This document shows, one piece after another, positions 1-12,173 of a stretch of DNA of 64,000 nucleotides; position 1 is the first letter of the stretch; every line of letters starts with the position of its first letter. Both the position numbers and the translations under genes were made by a program. Under the pieces are notes generated by a model that made no database searches, had not been told where the DNA came from, and saw only the letters and a program-made list of their open reading frames with translations. Source of the DNA: Myoxocephalus aenaeus (lineage: Eukaryota; Chordata; Actinopteri; Perciformes; Cottidae); contig JBAMJR010000050.1 in NCBI GenBank assembly GCA_038501785.1, positions 3,014,501 through 3,078,500 on the forward strand, read 5' to 3'.

Positions 1-694
1 AGCATAAATTAACAAATAGCCATTGCTTTTACATGAATTGGAAGGTTATGGTCTTATCGTGTGAGGTAGAAACTGAAATGGCACCGCTCGGTCAGTGGCC
101 CCAAGCTTCAAGCTACGGTGCACGAGTTAGCCCTTCAGCGCAGTTCTGGACGCGTCAGGGACAACCTGTCAGTCTTCACTCTACATGCATGGTGTCAAGA
201 TAAACTTCTGTACTCACAGGAAGTTAGGTTCTCGCAACAAACCCAGTCCTAAACAGACTGGGAAGAGCATGTTTGACGTTAGCTTGACTCTCGACTGCCG
301 CGCATGGGTCACAAACAGAGCTCCTGGACGAAAGTCCTCTCCGGCCAACCTTGTGTGGACTATCTCGCTCTTTTTACTACTTTAGATGCTCTGAGCGTGC
401 CATAAGGACACAGGTGTGTTTTCATTGGAGTTAGTTGCAAGACCAACGCGTTGCACGTACACACTGAAGAGGGCCTCCAAAGCGCTAGTATCAAACGCAG
501 AGTGGCACTGACCAAGCGGCAGTATTTGACGAGTTGGGAGTAAGAATGGGTTGGTTCTGCAGATCTGGGATGTTGACAGTCATGTTGTTTTTAAGTTTTC
601 CAAATGTACATTTTCAGTTACATAAAGGGAGGTAAAAACAATACAATACAATAACGACAATTGGCAACAGGTCAATTCCCTCACCAGTCCCCAA
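1..694. other. no gene recognised
   Basis: Mixed-composition sequence with only short chance open frames. I see no splice-framed exon, repeat family or RNA gene in it. Confidence 0.5.
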
Positions 695-754
695 ATGGCA
701 TGCAGGACATTGGGTACCCTTGCAATGTTGCTAGTCAAAGGTCAACTATATACA

Positions 755-862
755 TTCAATTCAATTACATTAATTACATTTAGCCCAAAATCACAAATTT
801 GCCTCGGAGGACTTTTACAATCTGTACACATACGACATCCACGGTCCCGGGACCCTCACGGC
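755..862 (-). repeat. Rex1-like retroelement 3' end, truncated
   Basis: Read on the minus strand, this piece ends in the ATTGAATTGAAT-type tail and carries the block around CCTCCGAGGCAAATTTGTG. The same block occurs on the plus strand at 36240-36365. I recognise it as a very common fish non-LTR retrotransposon 3' end. The Rex1 name is from memory. Only about 100 bp remain, as expected for 5' truncation. Confidence 0.65.
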
Positions 863-1304
863 AGTGCGTCTAAGATTAACGTGAAGGAGGCAGTGAGATC
901 TATGGGGAGAAATAGTTGTTCACACAATGCAAACCAGTACGACTGTGTTGGTTTACATGATACTGTGACGGCCCACCCTACTGGCTTCCTGAGCTGTCCT
1001 GTTGTCATGCAGTCTGAACGCGTCGTCAGAGCAACCCAGAGGTGGGAGGCTCTCAACATCTCCTCATGGCCTCCGTCTTTGTGGTTTCATTTGGGTTTAC
1101 ATTATGTTCCAGCACTCACACACAAACTGTCATTCATCCATAAATGCCACTGACTTCTCCCCTATATCCACAGCCTGTGATATTTTTTCCATATTCTAAT
1201 TTAGCCATTGAATCTTTTGTTTGCATGGCCTCTTCTTAACTTCCACATCTGGATTTTGGTGCACGTTATTTTTTTGTCTCTCTTCATTTTGCAACACTAA
1301 TCTC
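863..1304. other. no gene recognised
   Basis: Chance open frames exist on both strands. None has a conserved motif, and the longest one begins inside the neighbouring repeat. Nothing else is supported here. Confidence 0.4.
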
Positions 1305-1650
1305 TCATGTTGCTTCAGTTCCCGCCCCGCCGTGTTCCCCGTCTCCATGATTGTCCACACCTGTCCTCAATTACTCACATGCCCCTGATTACTCACCTGC
1401 CCACCTCATTTATTTACTGCCTTGTTTTCCCTGTTCGTCTGCCAGATTGTCTTTGTTCATCTCGGCGTGTTCATCTCATCCCTGCCTCCCTGGTGGTAGT
1501 TTCTATGTTTCTTTTTGGATCACTGCCTTCTCCTTGCATGGTTTTTGTTTGCTGCTATTGGTCTCATTACCTGTGTAGGACCACCTGCTTCTCAGTAAAG
1601 ACTCACCGCATGTCCCGTGTCAATCTCTCCATCTGAGTCTCAGTAACCCC
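1305..1650 (+). repeat. pyrimidine-rich LTR-like retroelement fragment
   Basis: A C/T-rich stretch with CCTGCCTCC-type blocks ends in an AGTAAA-like signal, a CATCTGAGTCTCAGTAA stretch and a C-run. This resembles the 3' part of fish LTR or LTR-derived repeats. I see no matching second LTR or target duplication, so the class is uncertain. The 109-residue open frame inside it is not credible as a gene. Confidence 0.3.
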
Positions 1651-1694
1651 CCCCAGAATGGTCACGTCAACATCTGATAGCCACACAAACCGAT

Positions 1695-2985
1695 GGGTAC
1701 ATCCCAAGTCTCTTATTTGTCATTTCCTCGCTCCTCGCTTGAACCGGAAGTTGTTCTGCGCCGCCATATTGACGGCCGCCCCAAAGCTCTTATTTCTGCT
1801 GTAAGGAGCGAGGATCAAGGAGCGAGGTGGGATCTCTGAGGAGCCATGAGCGAGGATGCACCAGCACGAGCTTCCAGGAAGTGTTTTAATGCTGGACACG
1901 CCCCTTCACTGTTCATCAGTTATTTGATTGGACGCTGCAGTTTCATACCCGACTGAAGACAGATCACAGATTAAACTCAAGTTATATATTATATATTTGT
2001 TTTCTGATTCACCATCTGTTTAAAATATGCTCATTGTAGGTCTGAACAACAAAAGGACCACAAACAACTTTCTTCTTTTACACAAAGATTTGTCTTTTCT
2101 TGATCTGTTATTTCCCTCAGTAACTTTTATTACGTATATAATTAAAGTCAGAGAGAGCTGGAGAGAGGAAATACTTTTTACAACACGTATCGTCCTTTCA
2201 GTCACGTGAGGCTGATCGGGTTTGATGAGTCATATTATTTAAGTGTAACCTAAAACATTGAGCCTAAAAATGTATTCCAGTGTTGAAGAGAAACCATAAT
2301 CAAATTGTGGATTATTTTATAATGATGTCACACTCAGAATGTCAAAACATACAGACGTAAATAATTAATAAATAAGACAAACGCATTCCACCGGTAGAAC
2401 TTAATCCTGCGCATATAAGCAGGATACAGAACACAGTATAAATACCACACACTGTGTATAAATACTCAATGCAGTTTGTTAAACAGCTAACAGACGACAG
2501 AGAAAACATCTCCACTAACAGTGATGATAACTGTCTCTTTATTAGTAGAAGTAGTAGTCTAACACCATTAAATCAACTGAAAACATTATACGATCATTTT
2601 TATCAATATTTTACGTTTTATTTTATTAGAATACCGGACCAGAAAAAATATTCCGTTCCACTGATGATGTGTACAGACACAAACTCCATCATAAGTCTCT
2701 CCAGCTGTTAAAGCTGACTGACGGCGGATCCAGATGTGATCAGCAGATCCAGATGTGATCAGCAGTCCAGATGTGATCAGCGGCCGCAGTCATCAGAAAC
2801 AACTTCACGTGACGCTTCAGAGGAAAGGACGTCTCATGTCTCTTAAAACATATTTCCTCGTGTCCTCTCTCCTCGCTTGGTTTCCTTGCGTCTCTCCATG
2901 CATCCCTGGTGGGAGGGACTAAGACGCAAGGAAAGGACGCAAGTGAGGGAAACAGGGATGCAATTAAGAGACTTGGGATGCACCC
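1695..2985. mobile_element. 1.3 kb non-autonomous DNA transposon with TIRs
   Basis: The ends are inverted copies of each other. The left end starts GGGTACATCCCAAGTCTCTT and the right end finishes AAGAGACTTGGGATGCACCC, with one mismatch across 20 bp. Just inside both ends lie further mirrored blocks built on CCTCGCTCC/GGAGCGAGG (left) and CTCGCTTGG with CAAGGAAAGGACGCAAG (right). The interior is AT-rich, contains three short direct repeats at 2727-2782 and encodes no transposase, so it would depend on an enzyme supplied elsewhere. No clear target duplication is visible, so the superfamily is left open (PIF/Harbinger or hAT are possible). Confidence 0.7.
2727..2782. repeat. three 19 bp direct repeats
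   Basis: GATCCAGATGTGATCAGCA occurs twice in a row, followed by a slightly changed third copy. The repeats lie inside the right part of the 1.3 kb TIR element. Subterminal direct repeats are often transposase-binding sites, but that role is inferred only. Confidence 0.75.
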
Positions 2986-3084
2986 TTTATAAGAGAGGTG
3001 GAAAACTAAACTTAGACTTTACGAGCAGCTACAGGACAATGTCGTTAGGGAAAATAATCAGGGCATCCCCAAGGTTATAAGAAT

Positions 3085-3440
3085 TCTTCCTCAGGGGGTT
3101 ATTGATGTTTCTGCCATTCCATGGCAGTCCATCCAATAGTTATTGAGACATTTCACTCAAAAGCCCAAATGTCAACCCAATTGTGCTGCCAGTGGAAAAG
3201 TCAATAGATCACCAAAGGCATTGGGATCCATGCTTTTTTTTCTTTTCTGTACCGAATTGAATCGCAATCTATCCAATATTTGTTGAGACATGTATAAAGT
3301 CAACATCATGGATGTGGCAGATGAAAAGTCAGAATGCGTCATCTTCTGGGGACCATGAATGTCACTCCCAAATTCCATGGCAATCCTTCAAATAGCTATT
3401 GACATATGTCCTAGCTCCCGAGAGACATGCTGCTGCAGCT
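3085..3440 (+). repeat. degenerate fish dispersed repeat (CCATGGCAGTCCATCC type)
   Basis: Two diverged internal units each contain the chain 'accatgaatgt', 'ccatggcaatcc', 'atccaatagttattgagacat'. The same chain appears at 47220-47400. I recognise it as a dispersed teleost repeat of unsettled class. It is strongly mutated and codes for nothing. Confidence 0.55.
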
Positions 3441-3509
3441 ACGGAGTAAAAATCGAATTACATACGAGGTTAAAGTCTTCTACCTGAGGACCCTGTTTTA
3501 AGGGCTTGC

Positions 3510-3665
3510 ATCAGCAGCCGTTCACCGCTCCAGAGCGTCCTTGAGCAAGAGGCTCCATCCCCACCAGCTCTTTCTGCACCTGCACTCTCGCCTCCCTTTG
3601 GAATATATGGCGAAAAGAGAAATTTCCCATATGGGATCAATGAAGGATCACATTGTTATTATCAT
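3510..3665 (+). repeat. SINE-like fragment with short-repeat tail
   Basis: It contains a 'gtccttgagcaaga' block and ends with 'aatttcccatatgggatca' followed by an ATTATTATC tail. The first block recurs in the tRNA-derived SINE at 17219 and the second recurs at 26300. This layout fits a fish SINE or its LINE-derived tail. Confidence 0.45.
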
Positions 3666-5813
3666 CCTCACACACTCCCTGAGCACAATGAACCGGCAGC
3701 ACAGCCTGCGGGAGTCAAGAAAGTGCTTTTAGAAGAAGTGCGGCAGCTCCACAACCATCCCCGCCAGCAGGCTTACTTCCTTATCAGTATTTTAATTTGC
3801 CGATGTGCAATTGGACAGACTGCAAACGCTCCCCCTCGGCGACCGGAGCCGAAACCCTCTGGAAAGCCTTCTGCTCCGGTGTCTCGGCGCTGCTCAACAT
3901 ATGTGGCAATAGATCAAGTACCTGTTTCTGCCTGTCACATCTGGGCTCAAACCTCTCTGGCTCTTATCTGGCCGACAGTTACAGATGACCACGCATCCGG
4001 AGCCTGATGCAGATGATGAACGAGCGGGGTCCGCCGCGTGTGTTACTTTCTCTCCCTTCCAGTCTTTAGACGAGCGGTGTGGGGGAGTTATTATTAAACC
4101 GCAGCATCTCCACAGCCCGTCCGACGGTTGGGAACACTCTGCTCTCATTAAATAAGCCGGGGAGCATCACACGCGTTTCCCACTCTCGCTTCATTTCCTA
4201 CACGCTCTTCATCTTGCGCTCGACTTTTGTCATAGTTTTCATGTTTTCTTTTCATTAGCCCTTGAAATCTGTAAAGTGAAGACTGGGTTTGGGATCTTCA
4301 GAGCTGGCGCAGCACCACTTTGCTGTCTTTACAAGAAGTCAGAGAGGAGAGCGCGGGGAGAAACATTTACTCATTCTGTTTGCAGCAAAGGGGATGGGCT
4401 CCCTGCTCTTGCTCCCTTTGATTGTAATCCTATCTAGGCCAGCGCAAGGCACTGGAGACTTCTTTCCCTGAATCTCAGTTTGGAAGGATAAACAGGAGGA
4501 TGGGGCTCAACGGTATAGAATGTTTTTTGCCTTTTAGCTAATTTCGCTGCTATGCATCCTGCAAAAACTTCACACGGGTAAAAGTAGTTTCACAGTTGTT
4601 TTGTGTTGTTGTAGCTGTAGGGTATAATGTTGTAAAGCAGTCTGCTCCTACTTCCGCTTCCCAGAATGCTTTCTTTAAATAAGTGGTGTTATTCTAATAA
4701 TGCCACTGGCACAAAAGCTCACGACGGAATTGAAATAGATGCACCCTGTTTATACAGTAAAAGCTCCTCTCTAGATGCCCCATGCGCGATCAAAGCTACA
4801 ATGGACATACAGCAGGTCTCCCACTCACACAGGGAGGAGACGCAGCTTTGAAATAGGTTTCAGCAGATGCCAATTTTGCAGAATTCCGCCATAGTATATT
4901 TTATTAAATTTGTTTGCGGCTTTTTTTGTGTGTGTGTGTGTGTTTTTTTTATTTTTTTTTATCAAATCAAAAGCCAGAGCAGTGTGAAATGAAAGTATGA
5001 ATTATTCATAAATATACACTTAAGGATCACAAAAGGCTTTCCGTGGCTGGGGGCCTGTGTAGTCAGTGGACTCGACCGGCTCCTACTCTCGCTGTCATTA
5101 GAGCCTGTGCATCAGCCTGGCAGTCTGCTCGGCCGCAGTTAGTTTTCATGTCAGGTTTCTCCCCAAAGCCTCAGAAGTCCACATCGCTTTGCTCGGTGTC
5201 TGCGCAGTAGATGCCACAGCGTGTATTAGCGATGGCTGCTGGTGCATTTAAGCTATGTCGAGAGCTCCGGAGAGTGTGTGTGTGTGTGTGCGCACACACA
5301 TATGTAATAAAAACAAGCGGCTCGTTCCTCCACTCTCCACTGAAGTCATTTAAAAAGTGATGAGGAGAAGATGCATGCAAGTTAATCTCACACGCAGGAG
5401 GCGAGCATGATCACTGCAGCGTGGTTCCACGATCTCTCTCTCTCCTCTCCTGTCGAGGGAGTGTCTTCACGAGGGCCGTCCCGATGACATGGTGCGTTAT
5501 AGCGACATAGCTATTCATCACATTTACCCTACTTAGCATCAGCAAAGACATGCATTGTATAACATTCGAAAGAGCTCACAATGACATAATATAATCCAGC
5601 GTCACGTTCAAATCCTTTAAAGAAACAGTGCACACTTTTGATGAAGTCAATATGACAGTTTTGATTAAAACATTTGCTGTTTTTTTTCTTCTTCTTCTTA
5701 CCAGCTGTTCAATCCATTTAGCTTCTTGAATTATACTCAATTTTAAAATTGTGAAATAGAGTGTCAACTGCAGGAATTAGTAATGGTGACCACTGGAACG
5801 TGGGTTTCAGAAT
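3666..5813. other. no gene recognised
   Basis: Unrecognised sequence with locally higher GC at 3830-4200 and 5040-5470. A short TG tract runs straight into CA at 5273-5301 (potential Z-DNA). Several short open frames occur on both strands, but none shows a domain or a pair of splice sites. Confidence 0.4.
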
Positions 5814-6040
5814 CAGAACCATTTATTTGCCAGGTAAGTTTCACCTACGAGGAATCTGTCTTGGCGGGTGGTGCATACATTAGACAAACAACAACAATCA
5901 ACACAGTGCAAGAAATAGAAACATATTACATATAGAATATAAAATAAAGTGCACAGACAAACAGATAACAGAACTCTAAACAAGTGTACAAGTGCAAAGA
6001 AAAGTTGCCCAAAGATGCAGAGGATTTTTGTGCTCAACTA
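5814..6040 (-). repeat. L2-like LINE/SINE 3' end
   Basis: On the minus strand the piece ends in a TGGTTCTGATTCTGA-type tail, preceded by sequence for which I recall many fish copies ('ggtgcatacat', 'gtgcaagaaatagaaacata', 'aaagtgcac'). The 14.5 kb and 35.3 kb regions end with the same (GATTCT)n motif. The piece is 5' truncated and non-coding. Confidence 0.55.
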
Positions 6041-6671
6041 AGTGATGCATGTCCAACTATCTGGTGTATCAATTGATCCACAATGTTTGGAAATACTACT
6101 AGATTCCACTGCAGAATTTCCAAACTCATTAACCTTGTGAGTCACAGTCCTCTGAAACAACGGCAGAAGAAGAAAACGCCGAGTTAAAAGCTGGGATGTC
6201 GTTTAGATGCATTTCAGAGAGCATTGAGGCAGTCGAGGAAAGTTGAGTTGCGAGGCCTATCATCATCACTGGAATAAAGAGATGGGGAAAACAGCTCAAT
6301 AACTTATCGACACAATCATTTAATGTCTGTCAGAATACAAACAAGTGCCGCAGCCCTCGGGGGCACGCTCCCTGCAGTGGCCCATGGTAAATGGGATGCT
6401 TTGACATTTTCACTGTCTTGATTTCAAATGCTTTCAGATTAAAGGGTAAAACTTTTACAACTTGTCTCTTATTGATGCTGAAATTACAATATGTTGCTGT
6501 TCCCTTTTGAATCATATGGATACAGATTTACAAATGAGTTGTAGTATCTTAAAGATCCATTGAGTTCAGTCAAACATGCTAAAAATTGAGAAAAAAAGTC
6601 CCTTACAAAAGGAGTACAAATATACAAGTCTCTCTCAAAGTGTTGATTTTGACCTGTGATGACTACAACTT

Positions 6672-6790
6672 GAGGTGCTGAGTAATACTATTGAGGTGCT
6701 GAGTAATACTATCTAGGTGCTGAGTAATACTATCTAGGTGGTGAGTATAGGAGTAATACTATCTAGGTGCTGAGTAATACTATTGAGGTG
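6672..6790. repeat. 21 bp minisatellite, about five units
   Basis: A unit reading GAGGTGCTGAGTAATACTAT, with a variant spacer (ctag or tgag), is repeated head to tail. One unit carries an extra 'gtgagtatag'. The copies are nearly identical, so the array is young. Confidence 0.9.
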
Positions 6791-9700
6791 TGTTAAATTG
6801 CTATTGTGCTTTTGAGAGCTGCCTATTTAGTGCTGACGTATGATTCTTACCATAAAACCACTTGAACAGTTCAAGCAAAGTGGTTGCATAGAAGCATTTG
6901 AATACAGATTTAATTTGGGACAATTAGGTAATTAGAAAATGAGTTATAATCAGGAGCTGTGTAACTGCTGCGTTGCCTCTTGCAGACCCAAACTTCTTCG
7001 AGGGTATTTCTTCAGTTCCATCGTCTTTTATCAGCGTTTTAGTTTTCCATTATGTAGCATAGAAGCGGCACCAGTGTTACAGCAATGTCGTTTTATAAAA
7101 AAAGACCACTCCTGTGTCAAATAAATGGGGAAAGTTCACACATTTTAACATGATGTATTGCCGTTGTCACTTAGATATATTGCATTACAATGATAGCATG
7201 TATTTACATATATAGCGTCACAGAGATTCGAGTGTTAAATGTGTCCAATTTATGCTACAAAAACTCATTGATGAGTAGAATAAATCAAAAGCTCATTATG
7301 CACAGAGCACTGAACACCGCACTGAGCTGGGAAATGAGTTGTGCCGTTTGCTCACTTGCTGCATGTACAGTGTAACAATTAGCTGGAAACCCCATCTGCA
7401 GTCGACACACTAACTGCCTCTTTTACAGACATAATATGTCCTTGTTTATTCCAGCTTGGAGGTGACTTCTCATCAATGTTGCTGCATTTAAAACATTAAG
7501 AACACAACCAACGGCCACACCGCTGGAGCGTTTCGGGAGATGAACCTCTGAGTCCCTGCTGTGACGTTCAATTGGGGAGAAATGTGTTCTGATGAAGGCA
7601 AAAAAAAAAATAGCAATGGGTGCTGTTTCAATGCTGTACCACATGGACAAGGGTGTGTTTTAACTCTTTTTATTCACTCACTTTTCTCTTTTCATATATT
7701 CTAGATTCTATTAAATTTAGGGTTTAACACTTAAGGTGCTGTGTATTTGATCAGAAAACATGATTTTCTTTTTTCAGAGTTTTCTTTTTTCTGAACCTAA
7801 AGGGGTGGCAGCCTCCAGGATTACTTTTTGCTGCAAAGAAAGTTGTCTATATGGCACAGCTTGAGTGCATTGAGTGTTAACCCACCACATCTTACGAGGT
7901 CAATACGATTTCACTTTGGGAAAAACCATCAACGGGTATCTATTGCAATCTGATAAGATGCCTACAAACCCAACAGCAATGCTTCAGATTCCAACTTGAC
8001 GAAGCTCTGATGTTTTAAAACACAACATAGTTTTGCAACTGCACAACCTTTTTTCGCACTTCTATGATATTCAGAAACTAACTCTGGTTGATATCTGGGA
8101 AATGTGACGTTTTCACAACAGCTGACAAGTAAATGAACCTTCATTCAGTTAGAAGTGTTGTATGGGTTGATTTTGAGTTAAACACTAACAGTCAATCATC
8201 TCCTTTAAAGCCAACCTGATCAAACACACCTCATGTTGCCTCACATCTCACATATGTTAATTAATTATGCACAGACATAAATGAGATAATAATAATAATT
8301 TTATAAATTAAACTATCGAACAAGCTTCTTACAATAGGGGCTCTGTTTCAATGTTTTCTTAATGATAGTTCCAATAAAAATGTAACAAATTGAAAAGTGT
8401 GAATGGCACTGTGAGGTTTTGCTTTTCCCCTGCAACCTAATAGCCAACTAATCAAGTACGTTTTCTCAAAGCTGAAGACGAAAGAGTTATACGCTGTATT
8501 CTCTGTGTTTATCAAGCGAACAGAAGTACAAAAAACTACAACTTTCCCCACTAACGACTCAAGATGAATGAATACCATTGCACAGTATGCACATTAACAA
8601 ACTTGACACTTCCAGCCTCGTAACAGCTCATCCTTCCTTGGATACTTCCACGAAAATGTTCTGTGCCGCAATGACATGCGACTTTAATTCAGCCCAAGGG
8701 AAGTGAAGAGCCCGGCGTAAAGGGATATCAATGTTTGAATGATGATCCCTGATTGTTGCTGAGGACAGAAAACGTAGCTTTCCTCTCAAGGGATTGTAAG
8801 AGCACCTGGCCCTTCACTCTTTTCCGAGATGCAAGTAAATGACCCTTTTCAACATAAGATGGAGGTGCCCGCTCATTGTAAGCAATTTCGTCGAAAATGC
8901 TGCATAGTATTACGAGACAATTGGGTCTGAGCTGAATCCGGGGAAGGTTATCATGCGGGCCGAAACTCAGCAGTTCCATTTCGACCATTAATCATTCTGA
9001 TTATTTCTCAACAAAGAGTTTAGGCTGAAGACGAGGCGGTGTGGTGTGGGGGGGGTTTGCCTCTCATTAGCCACGGAGAAATGATGTCTGCTCTGGCGGA
9101 GGAAAAAAATATTCTTTCTTGGTGAACCTGGGCGAACGTCTGGACCGTGAAAATGGAGCAACAACAACGATCCTCCTGCCAAAAGCCCACATTTGTTTCG
9201 GCGGCACAACATTGAGCCGTCCATCTGTTCCCAAACACATCCGGATATTCAAGCTAATCACCATGACCGCTATCATCAGCTCAGGTCATTCGGGAGGGCC
9301 GATCTTCTGAACTCAACACATGGGCCGCACCACAAACTTGTGTGTTTCACAACGCTGCATGTGTGGATGGGGTGAAAAGGCTGAAATAAAAGCAGCACCA
9401 CTGTTTTTCTCTCGGGTCTAATTATGTCTCCTTTCTCTGTGTTTGTTGGACAAACAGCACAAGCAGATTGGATATTATTGCATTGGTATGAAGGCAAACG
9501 AATGAGCTCACGTTTCAATATTCATGAATTGAGTAAGGCATATTGGGAATTTCATCCTGTTATCCACAAGCACATATAATGAATGCTGACAGTATTTACC
9601 ACGAGGAAAGCTAGACTCAAGGTTTTGAGATGAGCAAATATGTCTTCAATATGGATAGAAATTAAATGGAAATGTGAGTCTGCATGAATTAAAATGTTGA

Positions 9701-10439
9701 ATTTACCTTTGCATTCATGCTGTTTTTCATTCATATTAGGCTATGGAGGCTGTTGATTGGGAGATTTTGTATGATTTACCTTGAAATACAATGCATGAAA
9801 CTGCAATATTGTAGTTGTAAAGTAGATCAGCTGTTTTCTATAATTGTTTTTTGTTGTTGTATCATGAATACTAATGTCCTGACATTTTCTTATTGACACT
9901 GAAATCTATATGGGATCTTTTTAGACATTGAGGGGCAAAAAGATACTGACCTTCGGAGAAATAAACTAATCAGTCACATCTTGCTGTGAGAAAAGCAGAT
10001 AAACAGTATGGGCCCCACCTCAAATTTCAAAAGGAGTCAGACCATTCAGGTCTCTGTAAAAAAAAAAAAAAGGCGTTCAAAGAGAAAGGGAAAACCTTTC
10101 TTGACAGCCTGGGTCTGATTCCCTTTCAAATATCATCTGCTTGACGGCACACATTACGCTATTGTTCCTCCCCTTATCTGTCATTTGAATCGGTCCTTCT
10201 GTCATATTTTAATCCCCGTATCTGTCGCAGGATGGCTAAATGGCTTCCTCCCTGTGGGTTTGATGTCATTCCTGCCCTTTAGAAACGGAACAAAACATCC
10301 AAAACGGAGCCCAAACAGAGAGCACCACAAACCGTGATCGTGAGTGCTACTGACATGTTGGAGGCTAGCCGAGGCCGATCGCCTTTCATCTTTTTTTATC
10401 TTCATCACTGGCTCCTGTGTGTTGGCTTTTGTAAAGGCC
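6791..10439. other. no gene recognised
   Basis: About 3.6 kb of AT-rich to mixed sequence. Open frames cluster at 8730-9520 on both strands, but they overlap one another in several frames, lack motifs and have no matching splice signals. I regard them as chance. Confidence 0.4.
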
Positions 10440-10960
10440 TCCGTCTGAACACTGGCTACACTGTCCATTTACAACCAGACACAACCCTGTCTCACTTTCT
10501 GTTTGGATGTTCATGACAATATTTAGTCATAAGGTGCTGCTTAAAATCTGGTCATCTTCTCTGGTTAGCCAAGCTCAGCTGCTAGCTAGAGGCTATAAGG
10601 CTAGTTACTTTTACCACCTGTTTTACCCAGTCAACACGCTTGTTACAGTCAATGTAAACTATAACACAGTACACTGCCCTACTATGTCTTAGGATGACTT
10701 TTGTCAATATGGTGCCGCTTAGAATCTTTAATCCAGCTGTTGCCAGGCTAGCCATGCTAAATTACTAGCTTACTGGGCTAGCATATAATGAAGAAACCCG
10801 AGAAGAAACACTGGCTACACTGCACATACACAACTGTTACCCACAATATTGTCTATTGTTTTGTGAGGTTATCCATAATAAATCTCCTCATGTTCAATAC
10901 GGTGCTAAGATACGTTAAGCTACTACCTAGTTCAAGGAAACTAGAGTTTGCTGCCATTGT
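10440..10960 (+). repeat. diverged tandem duplication
   Basis: The string 'aacactggctacactg' occurs at about 10448 and 10809, about 360 bp apart. Each copy is followed by similar 'acaac', 'acaatatt' and 'aaggtgctg'/'tacggtgct' blocks, and both contain GCTAGC-rich stretches. This suggests an old tandem duplication of one unit. No coding sense is visible. Confidence 0.4.
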
Positions 10961-11487
10961 TTCTCTTCATAAATTAAATTTGTAAAGAAAGTAATAGATT
11001 TTGTTTTTGACTTATAACTTAATTTAGGCTTCTTCCTTTTTAAAACTTTTTCTAACAAACATAACACAACATCTACAAAGTTCTTATGTATAAAAGGAGA
11101 GTCAATGTTTTATAGGTATGTTTTACTATGTTTTCATGCGAAAACATGCAGAAAAACCTTAATAATTCAAACTGTAATCATACAATATTTTATGAGGCAC
11201 TGCCCTCATTACCCTTAAAACCCTCAAAACCGATCAAAGACACATTGTTTAGTGGTAGGCCTAATGATTTTATTCTGAAAAATACCGTCTTCTTGAGACT
11301 TATTAAGGAAAACTGATCATTTTAATTTACTATCAGTGAGAATCATTTGTTGGAACCCTCTCTGCTCATCCAAAAGCAGGTTACAGCAGCCCGGCTGTTT
11401 GGCCATTAAGGAATCTGGGCCTGGATTTGGATATTGACAGGTGTGAACACTTGTCATGTCTGGTCCCTTGCTGTAGGCTGTATAATT

Positions 11488-11545
11488 GAATGCTGGCAGG
11501 CTGAAGACACGTCCATGAATGTTGGCAGGCTGAAGACCCGTCCAT
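11488..11545. repeat. 29 bp tandem duplication
   Basis: Two adjacent 29 bp units, each holding GCTGAAGACNCGTCCAT, differ at two positions. Confidence 0.9.
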
Positions 11546-11999
11546 GAGCTAAGTGGCTAGGAGAGCTGGCCTTTCAACCACCCTGTCACTTCGACTTTAA
11601 TAACACCGAATAGTCAGCTCATTACACTGTACAAGAATCTCTAGTTATTACATCTGCACATGTTTCACTACTCTAGGAATTTCTGCACTCATTATAGTCA
11701 AAATATTTTCAACTTTTTATGTAATTTTGATATTGTGACAAATTATAAAAACATTTATATATTCATGTAACTGCTGTTACCATGAGTTTTATACAGCCTA
11801 ATTGTCAGGCAAATAATCCTTTTTTAAAAATCATTTTCTTTTCTCTTGTGTTTAATTAACAACAAAAAAAGAAGTGATTAACACTGTCACTTTTTTTGTC
11901 CAATACTTGGTTAGTTTCCACTCTTAGATCAGCACAAGTACTCTGTTTGGTTGTGTGTCATGCTAACACACACAGGTAGTCAGATTAGTGTGTGTATAC

Positions 12000-12165
12000 C
12001 AGTGTTGGGGGTAACGACATTTGCTTAAAAAAATGGAAAGTAAAGTAACTAGTAGTGAAGTTACTTTTCAAATGCAGTAACTAGTAAAGTAATCTAGTTA
12101 CAATTTTCAGAAGTAACTAGTAACTTGTAACTAGTTACTTTTTCTGAGTAACTACCCCAACACTG
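12000..12165. mobile_element. hAT-type MITE with perfect 8 bp TSD
   Basis: The element begins CAGTGTTGGGG and ends CCCCAACACTG. It is flanked on both sides by the identical octamer GTGTATAC (11992-11999 and 12166-12173). Inside, mirrored AACTAGTTAC/GTAACTAGT blocks make it largely palindromic. Paired termini of this form and an 8 bp target duplication are hallmarks of the hAT superfamily. At 166 bp it has no coding capacity. I recognise it as a type that is abundant in fish. The exact duplication suggests this copy is fairly recent. Confidence 0.9.
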
Positions 12166-12173
12166 GTGTATAC

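Noticed and set aside
695..1153. 152-codon open frame
   Set aside because: Begins inside a retroelement 3' end and shows no protein motif.
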